Of a stretch of DNA of 31,063 nucleotides, positions 20,644 through 31,020 are shown piece by piece; the first letter of the stretch is position 1, and every line of letters begins with the position of its first letter. A program made the position numbers and the translations under genes. The notes under the pieces were generated by a model. The model searched no databases and had not been told where the DNA came from. It saw nothing but the letters and a program-made list of their open reading frames with translations. Origin of the DNA: Pelargonium nanum. Taxonomy: Eukaryota; Streptophyta; Magnoliopsida; Geraniales; Geraniaceae. The DNA is taken from positions 1-31,063 of the forward strand of contig JAYMTF010000727.1 in NCBI GenBank assembly GCA_036897485.1. The letters are read 5' to 3'.

Positions 20644-23600
20644 TTAGGCTTGGTCGCAACCAAGGCTTGCTTGTGAAAGCTCGAGCGAAACTGGGCAATG
20701 GTCGCTTCCATAAAAACCTGCCAACAGCTCGATGTTAAATACGAAGAACAATAACAGTCTGTAGACAAGAACACAGTTCTAAAGAACTTTTTGTTTTTGA
20801 CTACTGTTGCAATTGCAAATGATCTAACTAATAATACCTTTTAATTCAATCCCTTGGCCATGTATATCACATGCAACAATCCGGTCCTTGAGTTTTTCTG
20901 AAACTATGAAATAATCTATTCTCATCCTCTTCCCTCGATACCTACAAGAAAAGTATTATACTTTCAAGCTTGGCATCACGGTTCATGGCATGTTAAGAAC
21001 AATCTTCAACCAAGTATTATAAGGAAGCTGAATTTGTAATTTAAAAGATTATTCTCAGCATCAATTTCAGAGGTGCATTAATTCATCAGTTTCTTACTTT
21101 CCAATCGGGTTTCCAGACCATGAGAAGCCACCTTCCATGTCTTGCTCCTTGTGCAGGAATCTGTATGCATCTATTAGTTTTCCCCTGAAACATATCACCC
21201 AAAACAAGAGTTCGAGAAATTGAGAAGAAAACAAAAGAAGAATGAACTATAATAGCGTTGTCAATTGAAGTTGAAATTTTCATTTAAGCACAGTCGCACA
21301 CAAAAGGAAGTGACATAGAGATTTTAAAGAAAGCTGGACGACTAGAAATTCTTATTCCAGTGAAAAGAAAAGAAAACCGCAGATGGAAATTTATTCTTAA
21401 TCAGGAAGGATAGTAAGATTTTGTTTGTTTGTTTGTGAATATTTGTCCACAACTAACTTTTCCAACCAACCTCAGTTTCACAGAAAAACAATAGTCTATG
21501 TTTTAAAATTGTAAAATGATAGTTTCTAATGAAATCATATAAACAAAGAAATTCAAATGGACTCACTCACTCTTTCAAAATGTTACCAAAACGTTTCCTC
21601 TCAGCCAAAGTAAATCCAGGTTGTCCACAGTCCTGCATCAAGAATCAAGATAAAACCCATCTTGTTAGGCATTTGAATTCAGTTGCGTGCAACACAGGAT
21701 CCAATGGAAGTCACCTAGCACTTTGCACATACTGTACAATGTACATCATGGATAGGAACACTGATGCGGAAAATGGATCTTCACTGTACCGGGTCTTTAC
21801 TTTTCTTTCTCCTGAATCTTTAGCAACAAGATAGCTCTCTATTTACAACAACTAAACTATCCTTTTCATACAGGTATCAAATTGTTGTAGTGTGTTCTTA
21901 GTATTTTTTGTTTTTGTTCTCTCTCATAAAAAGATGATAAATAGGATAAATGAGAATTTAATTGAATGCTGAATTGAAATATTATTGTGACTATGGGAAA
22001 TGATATTTGCACCCTCCTCATTAAGCTTCTTATTGTGAGTGAACAAAAATCTAAAACTAAACAAGAGGGCTAGCATGGTGTTGAATTAAGAATCCAAATA
22101 CTACTACCATTATTTTATAACCTTTCGCCACAAGATATATAGGTTTTGGTCACCATCAACGTGGTTACTGCATAGAATGATCCCATGATAATACTAGTTC
22201 TCATGCTATGTGTAGTAAATTTGACATCTACACTTTGGACAAAAAATTGCTTTCTAACTAAAGAAATGTGCAAGGACCCAAATGAGTGGACCTAAGTAAT
22301 TTCAGCAGCTCATCTTTTAGAGCGTGCATTTATTGAAACGAATAGACATATTAAAAATAACACAAAATAATTAAAGTCAAACATGCTCTTAAACCAAATA
22401 GTAATACCTCTTTATTTGGAGGAACATAGCCATTCATCTTTGCCGCACTAAAAAAATCTGGATGGCTCACATCAATTTCTTCATGGCTGCAGATTACCAA
22501 TAAAAATGTACATGAATTATTTGATATGAATATCAACACATTCTGAGAATGAGAAGGACAAAATAGACTCAGTCACTAAATTTCTATCTCAATCACGACT
22601 GTATTAGAAAAGCTAGCTTGCAGTTTAACCAGTTTTTACATGCCAGCCAAATATAAGATTAGTAATAGTAAAATATTTGTTATGTTGTATGATAGATAAG
22701 CAAATAGCAAATCATGCATATTGATCCACAAACTTAGCAGGCTGGTCATGTATACTAAATACGTTGAGAGTGATCATCATAGTAGCTCAAAAAACACGTT
22801 TTCATTTCCGTGCACACAAGTTTAGAGGGTAAGAGTTGAACAAACTAGTGGCAAGGTGATGAATTGATACTGACTCAAAAACTAGAATATACCAAAAGAT
22901 GAGCCGGGCAAAACTATAACTAATATAAGCAAGTGGGAGAGGATACAGACAATCTAAAAAATCCCATCTTCAACCATAACAATAGGAAGAACGAAGGAAA
23001 AGTACCCACCTAACATTTAAATCACCACACCAAATAAGAGGCTTATCTGAAGATTGCAGAACAAACTCCAGCATCCTCTTATCCCACTTTCTTCTTCTTG
23101 GAAATGAGGTTTCCTCTTCTTTCCAACCATTGTTTGGTGCATAAGTGTTCAATAAACGGAACGTCTCAAATTCAGCCAAAATGACCCGTCCATCTGGCTC
23201 GTGCTTTGAAGCTAAAATAAAGACAAAATTTAATGCCAATCCATCTATGAAACAAACAGTATTCCTGGAATATATATTCAAGAACAAATGATGTGAAAAG
23301 ATTTTTCATGAATTGATGTGTGTAAGAAAGACTTTCTACCAAAGTCATGTGCTCGCGAGAGCAAGAATTTTTTCATAAAAGAGAATGCAAATCAATTACC
23401 TGTTTTGTCAAGAGAAAAAGAGACCTTTTTGGGATGGAAACACTTCTTTATAAACAATGCAGTCCCTGCATACTTGGTATCTGAAAGAGACCACCAAACA
23501 CGATAATCTTTAAATGGCTGACTCGAAAGAGCGCGCATCATTATCTGCATGATTCAAGGAAAAGGTTGACACATTATAACACACATCATATGTGGAAAAA

Positions 23601-26058
23601 ATTAAAAAGAAAAGAAAAAAGATATCAATTTGTTCCACAGAACTCATGCTTAAAGACTAAAGCCATAAGGGTATATTCCAAGCAGGGAAGCAAATGAGAA
23701 CCATTGATGACACATTTATTTTTAAGAGATCACATGGGTTCACATGTAGATTGGAGCATATTTCTACTGGTTCTAAGCTCTCTTGAATATGTCTAGACCT
23801 TCAAACTCCAAGCTATCAAGACTCATGCTAATTAAAATGTGAAACTACATATTCATTTTAGTGTCGTCTATTTAGAGTGTCCTCTATCTTAGTGTCGTCT
23901 ATCTAAATGAACGGAGAAAAATAAAGAAAAAAAATCTCTTGGAATGATAAGAATAATTTTTTAGATTTAATTTCAAAAATCTGGGTTTTCAAACTTGAGT
24001 TCAAATATTGCGCCTCAAGTGCCAAAAAGATCAAGCTACTTCTTTATGATATTAAAAATCATCAAAGATTTGTTAAAGGAATTAGTTATGAACTTGTTGA
24101 AGGACAGTCACAATTCAATCCTTAATCAGGTGATGATGCATCATAATATATAAAGATCTGGGAAACAGGAAAAGGCATGACTACACAACTTACTTTAAGG
24201 TGTAGGTTTCAAGGGAAAAAACGGTAAGATATTTTATTAGATCATGTTACACCTAAATTTTTGTAAAGGTCATAGCCTCACAGGAACCCACTTTCATGAG
24301 TGGAAGTTGATGATAGTGGGAGAAAACAAGTCCCAAATTGGAAAAAGATAAGAACAATGAGTTGTGTATAGGTACAAGTGAAACTCTATTAACAAGGTTG
24401 ACCAATAATAAAATTAGATGTGAGATTCGCATGTGAGGGAGAGTGATGAAAGATGGTGAAAACGAGTCCCGCATAGGGAAAGGATGAGAAAATGAGCTAC
24501 ATGTAAAAGTGCAAGGGAAACCATACTGATAAGGTTGAACTTTTAGTGGTGAAAGCTAAGATTTTGTGTGTAGCCCAATATTAAAATTTAATAGAAGATT
24601 TATCCTGAAACAAAATAAATTAAGTTTGCTTTATCCTTTAGATAATCAATGCCAGAACACAACTAATGAGTTGGATATTCAACTGAGGCAAAGTCAAAGG
24701 TTTATTGATCAGTCATCTGCCAGTGCCTGAAGTGCAGAGGTAAATATGGGTTTGCCTCTAGTTCAAATATGTAATTGATCACGAAATTAAGAAATAAAAT
24801 GTTGAACTTTTCCAAAACGTATCATAAATATTTGGAACATTCAATTTTGTTGTTCAACTGTATCTAGAGTTGTCTTCCAGAATGCACAATATTAAGCAAA
24901 ATGGAACAAAAGCACAACCCTACTATATCTCAGGTACCAAATGCATTAATTTTTATTCCATTGAATATAAGAACCTAAGATCTAATTCCACGTCTCTTAT
25001 TAAATAGTTGAGGAACACTCATGGGCACATAGCAGACTTCTAGTGCACCAATGGTGTAAAATACTAATGTCAGACCTTAGAGCAACACCAAAAGCTAAAA
25101 TTTACCAAGCATGAAAATAGTTCATCGATAACTAATATTCAATTCCCCAAACATGTAAATAAGTCTTCCTAACACACGCTCACGTATGTGTCTGTACAAG
25201 CATATAAGTAAACAAGCTTAAACCAAATATTTTTATTCAAAATAAAAATACACACCTGTTTTTCTTCACGTGCAGCGCTAGTATCATCTTTTAACTCCCC
25301 TGGGTTTTTTGGTGCACCCTTTGATCCAGCAGCAGGCATCCTTACTTCCTAACATTATCAAGCTGTTAAGGCATTAAAAAGGCAAGGACCAAACTAAACT
25401 ATATTTATAGAGCACTCTCTAATATAAACCTTCTTAAAGCACAACTAAACATCTAAATTTCAAGATGATCCCTAATGGCTAAAAAGTAGAGGCATGGGAT
25501 GCAACTGAAGGAAGCAAAATATCAATATCAATGTCCAAAAGGAAACAACCCCATACTCGGATCCTTTATTCTAAATGGAACCAAACATCACTTCACTCAC
25601 TTGCAAAAATGCCCAAAAACAACCTCAGAATCCACATGCAACATAATAACACATTACAATTCAAACACTCATGAGCCATCTCGCACATTCATGATTCATC
25701 AATGTCTACAGTCAACACAACACTCAAAAAAACAAAAAGCCAGTACAAATCACACACATTACATCAATTTTGCCCCAGATTTATAAATTTCGAAAATGCA
25801 GAAAAGTGAGATGATCACCTGTATAGCAATCACATCGGGGTCGAGAGTGGACACAAACTTGGTGAACTCAGGCCAGTTGTTCTTGACCCGGAGAAGAAGA
25901 CTATTGGCGTTCCAGGTCAAAAACTTCGATGGCTCTCTCTTTTCCTCTCCCGACGTTTCAGCATTCTCAGAATCCGCTTTCGGAGTATCAGACGACGACG
26001 AGAGCGTTGGTTTCTTGGAAGACCCGTCCTTCTGGACTGGTTGAAAGAAACGTTTCAT
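20644..26058 (-). CDS. APE1L: DNA-(apurinic/apyrimidinic site) endonuclease APE1L (exonuclease III family)
   Basis: Nine minus-strand exons: 25819-26058, 25256-25348, 23400-23544, 23010-23211, 22408-22486, 21571-21632, 21098-21184, 20838-20941, 20644-20717, giving 361 aa. The EEP fold motifs are present: FLTWNANS (N50, N52), DPDVIAIQE with the metal-binding E81 at the start of exon 2, WCGDLNVSHEEIDV (D223, N225), RIDYFIVSEKL, and the closing GSDHCPVSLEL (S342-D343-H344). The protein cuts DNA at abasic sites and cleans blocked 3' ends in base excision repair. Plant APE1L also acts after ROS1/DME-type DNA glycosylases during active DNA demethylation. It acts in the nucleus. Residues 1-45 are hydrophilic and start with MKRFF. 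Length agrees with Arabidopsis APE1L (about 360 aa), and it lacks the SAP domain of ARP and the zinc-finger tail of APE2. Intron 2 (23545-25255) is long and holds a dispersed repeat. Confidence 0.94.
24318..24600 (+). repeat. Dispersed repeat, copy B, with internal duplication, in APE1L intron 2
   Basis: Two related units start near 24318 and 24455, each reading roughly GAAAAC(A/G)AGTCCC followed by a GAAA-rich stretch, an ATGAG-TAC segment and AAGGTTGA. The second unit continues into TTTTGTGTGTAGCCCAATAT and is collinear with copy A in the TPR gene (11290-11460). Such AGTCCC-type blocks are common in short LTR-derived repeats of dicots. The class is inferred. Confidence 0.7.
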
Positions 26059-26103
26059 TGTCCTGCTCTGCTACTGGTTCCTCAATCTCTAGCTCTTCAC
26101 TAT

Positions 26104-26130
26104 CTTCTTCTTCTTCTTCTTCTTCTTCTT
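26104..26130 (+). repeat. (CTT)9 microsatellite in the APE1L leader
   Basis: Nine perfect CTT units lie 45 bp before the APE1L start codon, so the APE1L message would carry (AAG)9 in its 5' leader. Such purine tracts in leaders are often length-variable between individuals. Confidence 0.92.
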
Positions 26131-26325
26131 CCCCAAATTCAGAGAAACACAAACACTCGTGTATTGTGTATATTTTGGACTCATGACTTTGCGTCTACAG
26201 TGTTCGTACACTTTACTGATACCCTTTTGCTACGTGGCGAATTCTGATTTGTTCCGATTCGCTTATCTGGGCCGTTCGATTGCATTCACATCCTAAAGTT
26301 GGAAAAAAAAGATAGGGGTACCCAA

Positions 26326-27306
26326 TTAAAAGAAGGGTAACCCCTTATGTTTATGACCCAAAACATGTGAACACTCTATGTTTTAAAAGTCGACAACTAA
26401 CTACTATATCTTTTTATTAATATTATAAAACGTTAAATCTGACAAAAAATCACTAAAACCGTTAACTTTATGGGCCAAATGAACATTTTGCCCTCACTTA
26501 ACTTCAAATTTTCAAACGTATGCCGTTGAAATTAGAAAAATGAAAAATAAGAAAAAGTAAAGAAATAAAAATCACAACTTTTAGCTCAAATCTCCGTTTT
26601 GATTGATTCTTGTCTTGATTTCATGTAATTTTTCATAGAGAAACATGATTATGGATTTAAAATTTGTAAAAAAATAAAGTTTTCTAGACGAAATGAAGAT
26701 TTTACAGATCTTGTTTGGTAAAAAAAAAACCTGAAAAATTAGTTGGAAATGAAGAAAAATTCATAATTTTGTATCACGAGCTTTGATTCGCGTGATTTTT
26801 GACATGCTTTCAAGTATTTTCTCAATAGAAACAAGAATGTGGGTTCAATTTTAAAAAATAATGAAGTTTTATTGTTTCAAAATGATGATTTACAATCCGG
26901 ATTTTAAAAAATAAAATGGAAAAAGTTTAAAAATCGTAATTTTGTCATTCAATAATCATTTTATGTAAATTTTTAGTACATCCGAGAAGTAATCTAATGA
27001 TGTCTTTAATTTTACAAAATATTTAAGCTTTATGGTTTTATTTGATGTTTTATTTTTCCGGCGACTTTCCGGTAAATGGAAAAGTAAAACACGTACGTAC
27101 ATTGAGGATATTTTGGTTATTAAAAAATATTTCATAATCATGTGACAAGCACATGTTAACGAAAATAGAATATTCCGTTAGATTTAACATTTTATACATT
27201 CAATAAAAAGATAGGGTAGTTAGTTGTCGGCTTTTAAAACATAGGGTGGTCATGTGTTTTTGGTCCTAAATAGAGAGGGGTTTACTGTAATTACCTCTTA
27301 AAAGAA
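26326..27306. mobile_element. Non-autonomous Mutator-like element (MULE-MITE) with 9-bp target duplication
   Basis: The element spans 26335-27297 (963 bp) and is flanked by perfect direct repeats TTAAAAGAA at 26326-26334 and 27298-27306. Terminal inverted repeats of about 130-140 bp (26335-26466 and 27155-27297) share the blocks CTATGTTTTAAAAG, CGACAACTAACTA, TATCTTTTTATT and GTTAAATCT and both end in GTTAAC. A 9-bp duplication with long terminal repeats is the Mutator signature. The interior is AT-rich, has no transposase frame, and contains two loosely similar halves (about 26580-26710 and 26770-26900). Confidence 0.9.
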
Positions 27307-27370
27307 AGTAGAAACTCTAAGGACACAAGTGCAAAGAAAAATAAAAACGAAACTAACCATTTTTTTTTTT

Positions 27371-27877
27371 GGAATAAGGTCCAAATTAGTTCATCAACTA
27401 TCTAGTTCGTGTCATTTTAGTCTTCTAACTATCAAACGTGCCAGTTTAGTACATAAGTTATGCAAATTAGCCAATTTAGTCCAAACGTTTTGAAAAATTG
27501 AGCCATTTAAGGACATTCTGTCAAATTTGTTAACGGAACCGTTAAAATGACAATAAAAAATATTTTAAATTGACACGTTTGATAGTTGAGAGACTAAAAT
27601 GACACGAGCTAGATGATTCATGGACTAATTTAGACCGTTTACCTAATATTTATCATTACCACGTCATCAATTAAACATTAAAAAATATTTTTTTATTGTA
27701 ATTTTATAGGTTCCGTAACAAATTTGACGGAATGTTCTTAAATGACTCGATTTTTAAAAACGTTTGGACTAAACTGTCTCGTTTGAATAGCTTATGTACC
27801 AAATTGACACATTTAATAGTTGATGGACTAAAATGACACGAGCTCGATAGTTCAGGATCTAATTGAGACATTTTTCC
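27371..27877. mobile_element. Compound foldback element with long inverted arms
   Basis: Left arm 27371-27567 and right arm 27680-27877 are imperfect inverted repeats of nearly 200 bp, sharing CGTGTCATTTTAGTC, TTTAGTCCAAACGTTTT and TCAAATTTGTTA. A third copy of the end sequence lies at 27569-27636, inverted relative to the left arm, so 27371-27640 alone also looks like a complete shorter element. Ends read GGAA. The target duplication is unclear because the left flank is a T run (ATTCTTTTT on the right). It may be Mutator-type by its long arms, but this is not certain. Confidence 0.75.
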
Positions 27878-28119
27878 ATTCTTTTTCGATAATAAAAATT
27901 TACTTAGAAAATTTTAGTCTACCCCAGTCGTTGGATTGAATATGACGGACAGATAATAGATTATCCAGAAATGGAAAACGCCAAAAAAGAGAGTAAACTA
28001 AAATTATTACAGTACTGTACAATTACAATATTATGAATTTGTTTGTGAGAAATAGGATGGTAGAATGGTAAATAAATGGAAAGTTGGCGTCTTTTATCTA
28101 ACCCAAAACCAGAATAAAA

Positions 28120-28383
28120 CCTCACTATCTACTACTACTCTGCCCTCATTTTCACCACTCTCTTCCTCTGTTTTGTGCAGCTTAAGCTTAACAGAGCAAA
28201 TATATATTTTTTCCAATAAAGTAACCACCGAAATGACCCAACCAAAATTAACAAAAATATACTAAAAAAGAAGGTCGAAGCAGAGAATCTGCACAGCTTC
28301 GTCTTCTTCGTCTTCCTCTGCTTCGCTATCGAGCTCGACCTACAATGGAGTTTGTGTGAGAAGCTCTGTTTCTGTTTCGATTC
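28120..28383 (+). promoter_or_regulatory. REF6 promoter/leader with two upstream ORFs
   Basis: A TATA-like AATATATATTTT lies near 28199-28210, downstream of a C/T-rich stretch (28120-28180). Between it and the REF6 start codon are two ATGs with short frames: 28233-28265 (10 codons plus stop) and 28345-28359 (MEFV, stop), the latter ending 24 bases before the main ATG. The second would be in any leader starting before 28345. The transcription start is not known. Confidence 0.5.
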
Positions 28384-31020
28384 ATGGCAGGGTCTTCGGA
28401 GCCGAACCCAGAGGTGTTTTCTTGGCTCAAATCCCTACCCGTTGCTCCAGAGTACCACCCAACGCTCGCGGAGTTCCAAGATCCAATTTCTTACATTTTC
28501 AAGATCGAGAAGGAGGCTTCCAAGTATGGAATCTGCAAAATTGTGCCTCCCGTGCTGCAGGGTCCGAAGAAGACTGCAATTGCGAACCTCAACAAGTCGC
28601 TGGCCGCTCGAGCTGCCGGCTCCGGGTCGGCGAGCCCCAAATCTCCGCCCACATTCACCACCCGGCAGCAGCAGATCGGATTCTGCCCCAGGAAGCCCAG
28701 GCCCGTGCAGAAGCCGGTGTGGCAGAGCGGGGAGTACTACACGTTCCAGCAATTCGAGGCCAAGGCTAAGAACTTCGAGAGGAATTACTTGAAGAAATGC
28801 AGCAAAAAGGGAGGGCTTTCGGCTCTGGAGATCGAAACCCTCTACTGGAAGGCCAGTGTGGACAAGCCCTTTTCGGTGGAGTATGCCAACGACATGCCTG
28901 GGTCTGCCTTTGTGCCTCTCAGCTCCCGGAAGGGGCGGAGGGAGGCGTCGGAGGGGGTGACTGTTGGGGAGACTGAGTGGAACATGAGGAGTGTGTCTAG
29001 GGCTAAGGGGTCTCTGTTGAGGTTCATGAAGGAGGAGATTCCTGGGGTTACTTCGCCAATGGTGTACGTTGCAATGTTGTTCAGCTGGTTCGCTTGGCAT
29101 GTGGAGGATCATGACCTGCACAGCTTGAATTACATGCACATGGGAGCTGGGAAAACTTGGTATGGTGTGCCTAGGGATGCAGCTGTTGCTTTCGAGGAAG
29201 TCATCAGGATTCATGGTTATGGCGGAGAGGTCAATCCTCTCGGTGAGTTGCATTTACCTTACAATATCAATGAGTTCAGCTCTGTTTTTCTTAGCTGTTA
29301 TTCATACATTAAATAGTGTTTGGAATTGTTGCATGTCACTGTCATTGATGTCTATAAGTTATTGAAGTGTACTTTGTCAACTTCCAAGTGAAAGTAACTA
29401 GTGCAGCTTGCTTATTATCTCATATATGTTAACAGAGCTGGCAACAATAGAGTGTTGCTTGAATGGCACCAGGATTTCCAGATGGACTGGGTGGGGTATT
29501 AGTATGTCTTGCACATAATTTGAACGGGAGCATTCACCCTCCAGAAAGGGAAATATTGAATGAGTTAATAGTAAATTCAGATTTTGATATGCTTTCCCTT
29601 CTAAGCTGAGACTTGCTTTGTGTGTATAGCACTAGTAAAAGGATGCTCCTTCCTTCGTCTCTTAAGTTATTGTTTGTTTCATAAAAGAAAAAAAGGCTTA
29701 TATTTTATTAGGCAGGGGTAGTGAGTTGGTGATTTTATTGGGTCCCTTCATGGTGTGGCGTGGTTTCTAGTGAACTTTTGTTCAAGGATGATTCGGTATT
29801 CTATAGATGGGGAGGACTCTAATTTGTGTACAATGAGTGCTTATGTGGATGTATTTATCTATTAACTTGCGTATTACACGGTCTAAGTCATGGGGCACGA
29901 CGAGGTAGTGTGCATTACTTTGATCATCGGCTACTACGTGTTGAATTTGTGCTCTTAAAGTTAACTCACTGAGAAAAGGATATTCAACTGTAGAATAATG
30001 GTTTGACAATTGGGTCCATGATCTGTTGGTTGTCTATGTCTCCCTTTTTCTTTGGGATTTCTCCACCATGACTGTTTCTAGACATACACACACAGGCACT
30101 TTTATAGAAACTTCTTCCACTTCGAGTCTTCTAGATTCACGTATAAAATATAGTCTTAAGGAATTTGTAGTAAAATGAATGTCTTGGTAAAATCCTTCTT
30201 CTCCCACATCGATCTTTTCCTTTTTGGACTAAAATAATGTATTCATATATAAAAATGAATGGGAATCAACCCTAGTACAAGGGGATGTGTGTGCAAGAGA
30301 AGCATCAAACAAAAGCGAAGCAGAATCAAATGCAAATAAGATTTAAAAGGCATGTATTAATCAAATATGAAAATGAGCAAGAGCCACAAAGTAGGTTACT
30401 TTGATATTTGGGATAGGATTCTTCTCAACAGTTCCATTTTTATTAGATTCATGCATAAAATGATCCACAGCATCAAATGCCATTTTGTAATGCTCCCATC
30501 TGGATAAACCATGAGGGGCATTGATGAAAGAGGGGTTTTTTTTGTTTACTACAAACATTTTGCAAATAACCTCACAAGTATATGAGAGACTTGGGATTTA
30601 GTTTATGAATAGAAGACTATTATGGAATCCCACAAATAATGATGAGAATTTTTTAATTTTTCCAATCTAATCTAACTTTGTGTTTTTCCTCCTATCACAT
30701 GACAATAAAAATGAGAAGAGTATTTTTGGCTAATTCATATCTTTTCGTTCCAGCTTATTCACATTTTGTTTTCGTCAATTTAACAAAATAAAAAAATGAC
30801 AAGACTGTTTTTGGCAGCTGTCTATATTCCTTCTCCTTGTTGGTCATCTTATCTTGCTTGCTGAGATGGTGGGAGTGATACTTAATTATGTTTGTCTAGT
30901 CGCTTAATCAGCTAACCTTAATCTTCATTTATTTTTATCAGTTACTTTTGCTACGCTTGGCGAGAAGACCACAGTTATGTCACCTGAAGTATTTATAAGT
31001 GCAGGGATTCCATGTTGCAG
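28384..31020 (+). CDS. REF6: Lysine-specific demethylase REF6 (JMJ12), 5' part, truncated by window end
   Basis: Exons 28384-29242 and 30942-31020 join in phase 1 and encode the first 312 residues; a donor GTGACC follows at 31021 and the rest lies outside. The JmjN domain occupies about residues 19-60 ([20 protein letters not shown] and GICKIVPP). The [16 protein letters not shown] and [20 protein letters not shown] blocks are typical of REF6. The JmjC domain begins at about 205 and contains the Fe(II) ligands H239 and E241 in [20 protein letters not shown]; the third His lies beyond the window. REF6 removes H3K27me2/3 in the nucleus and, in Arabidopsis, is guided by four C-terminal C2H2 zinc fingers to CTCTGYTY sites. 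It promotes flowering, brassinosteroid responses and lateral-root and seed traits. ELF6 is the close alternative, but the N-terminus matches REF6 better. No break is visible. Confidence 0.95.
29243..30941 (+). other. Long first intron of REF6
   Basis: This 1.7-kb intron has a GTGAGT donor and a TTTTTATCAG acceptor. It contains a single Stowaway-terminus-like segment near 29643-29670 without a partner, and a stretch near 30195-30300 that looks repeat-derived (CTCCCACATCG, then AT-rich). Two minus-strand open frames (29782-30009 and 30361-30558) have no recognised domain and no start context. Large first introns in chromatin genes often carry enhancers, but nothing specific is visible. Confidence 0.7.

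Larger units (their letters stand above)
26059..28383. other. Divergent intergenic spacer between APE1L and REF6
   Basis: The spacer holds the APE1L leader and promoter (with a CTT microsatellite), a 963-bp Mutator-like MITE, a 507-bp compound foldback element and the REF6 promoter and leader. About 60 percent of the spacer is accounted for by the two elements. No gene was found in it. Confidence 0.8.

Noticed and set aside
24318..24600. Cassandra-type TRIM element
   Set aside because: The 5S rRNA-like promoter sequence expected in Cassandra terminal repeats is not seen.
28435..29253. 272-codon minus-strand open frame opposite REF6 exon 1
   Set aside because: It is a mirror of a GC-rich coding exon; the plus-strand frame is clearly JmjN/JmjC.
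29640..29675. Stowaway-like terminus (CTCCTTCCTTCGTCTCTTAA)
   Set aside because: No matching inverted partner or TA target duplication was found, so an element cannot be supported.
29782..30009. 75-codon minus-strand open frame in REF6 intron 1
   Set aside because: No domain recognised; surroundings are ordinary intron sequence.
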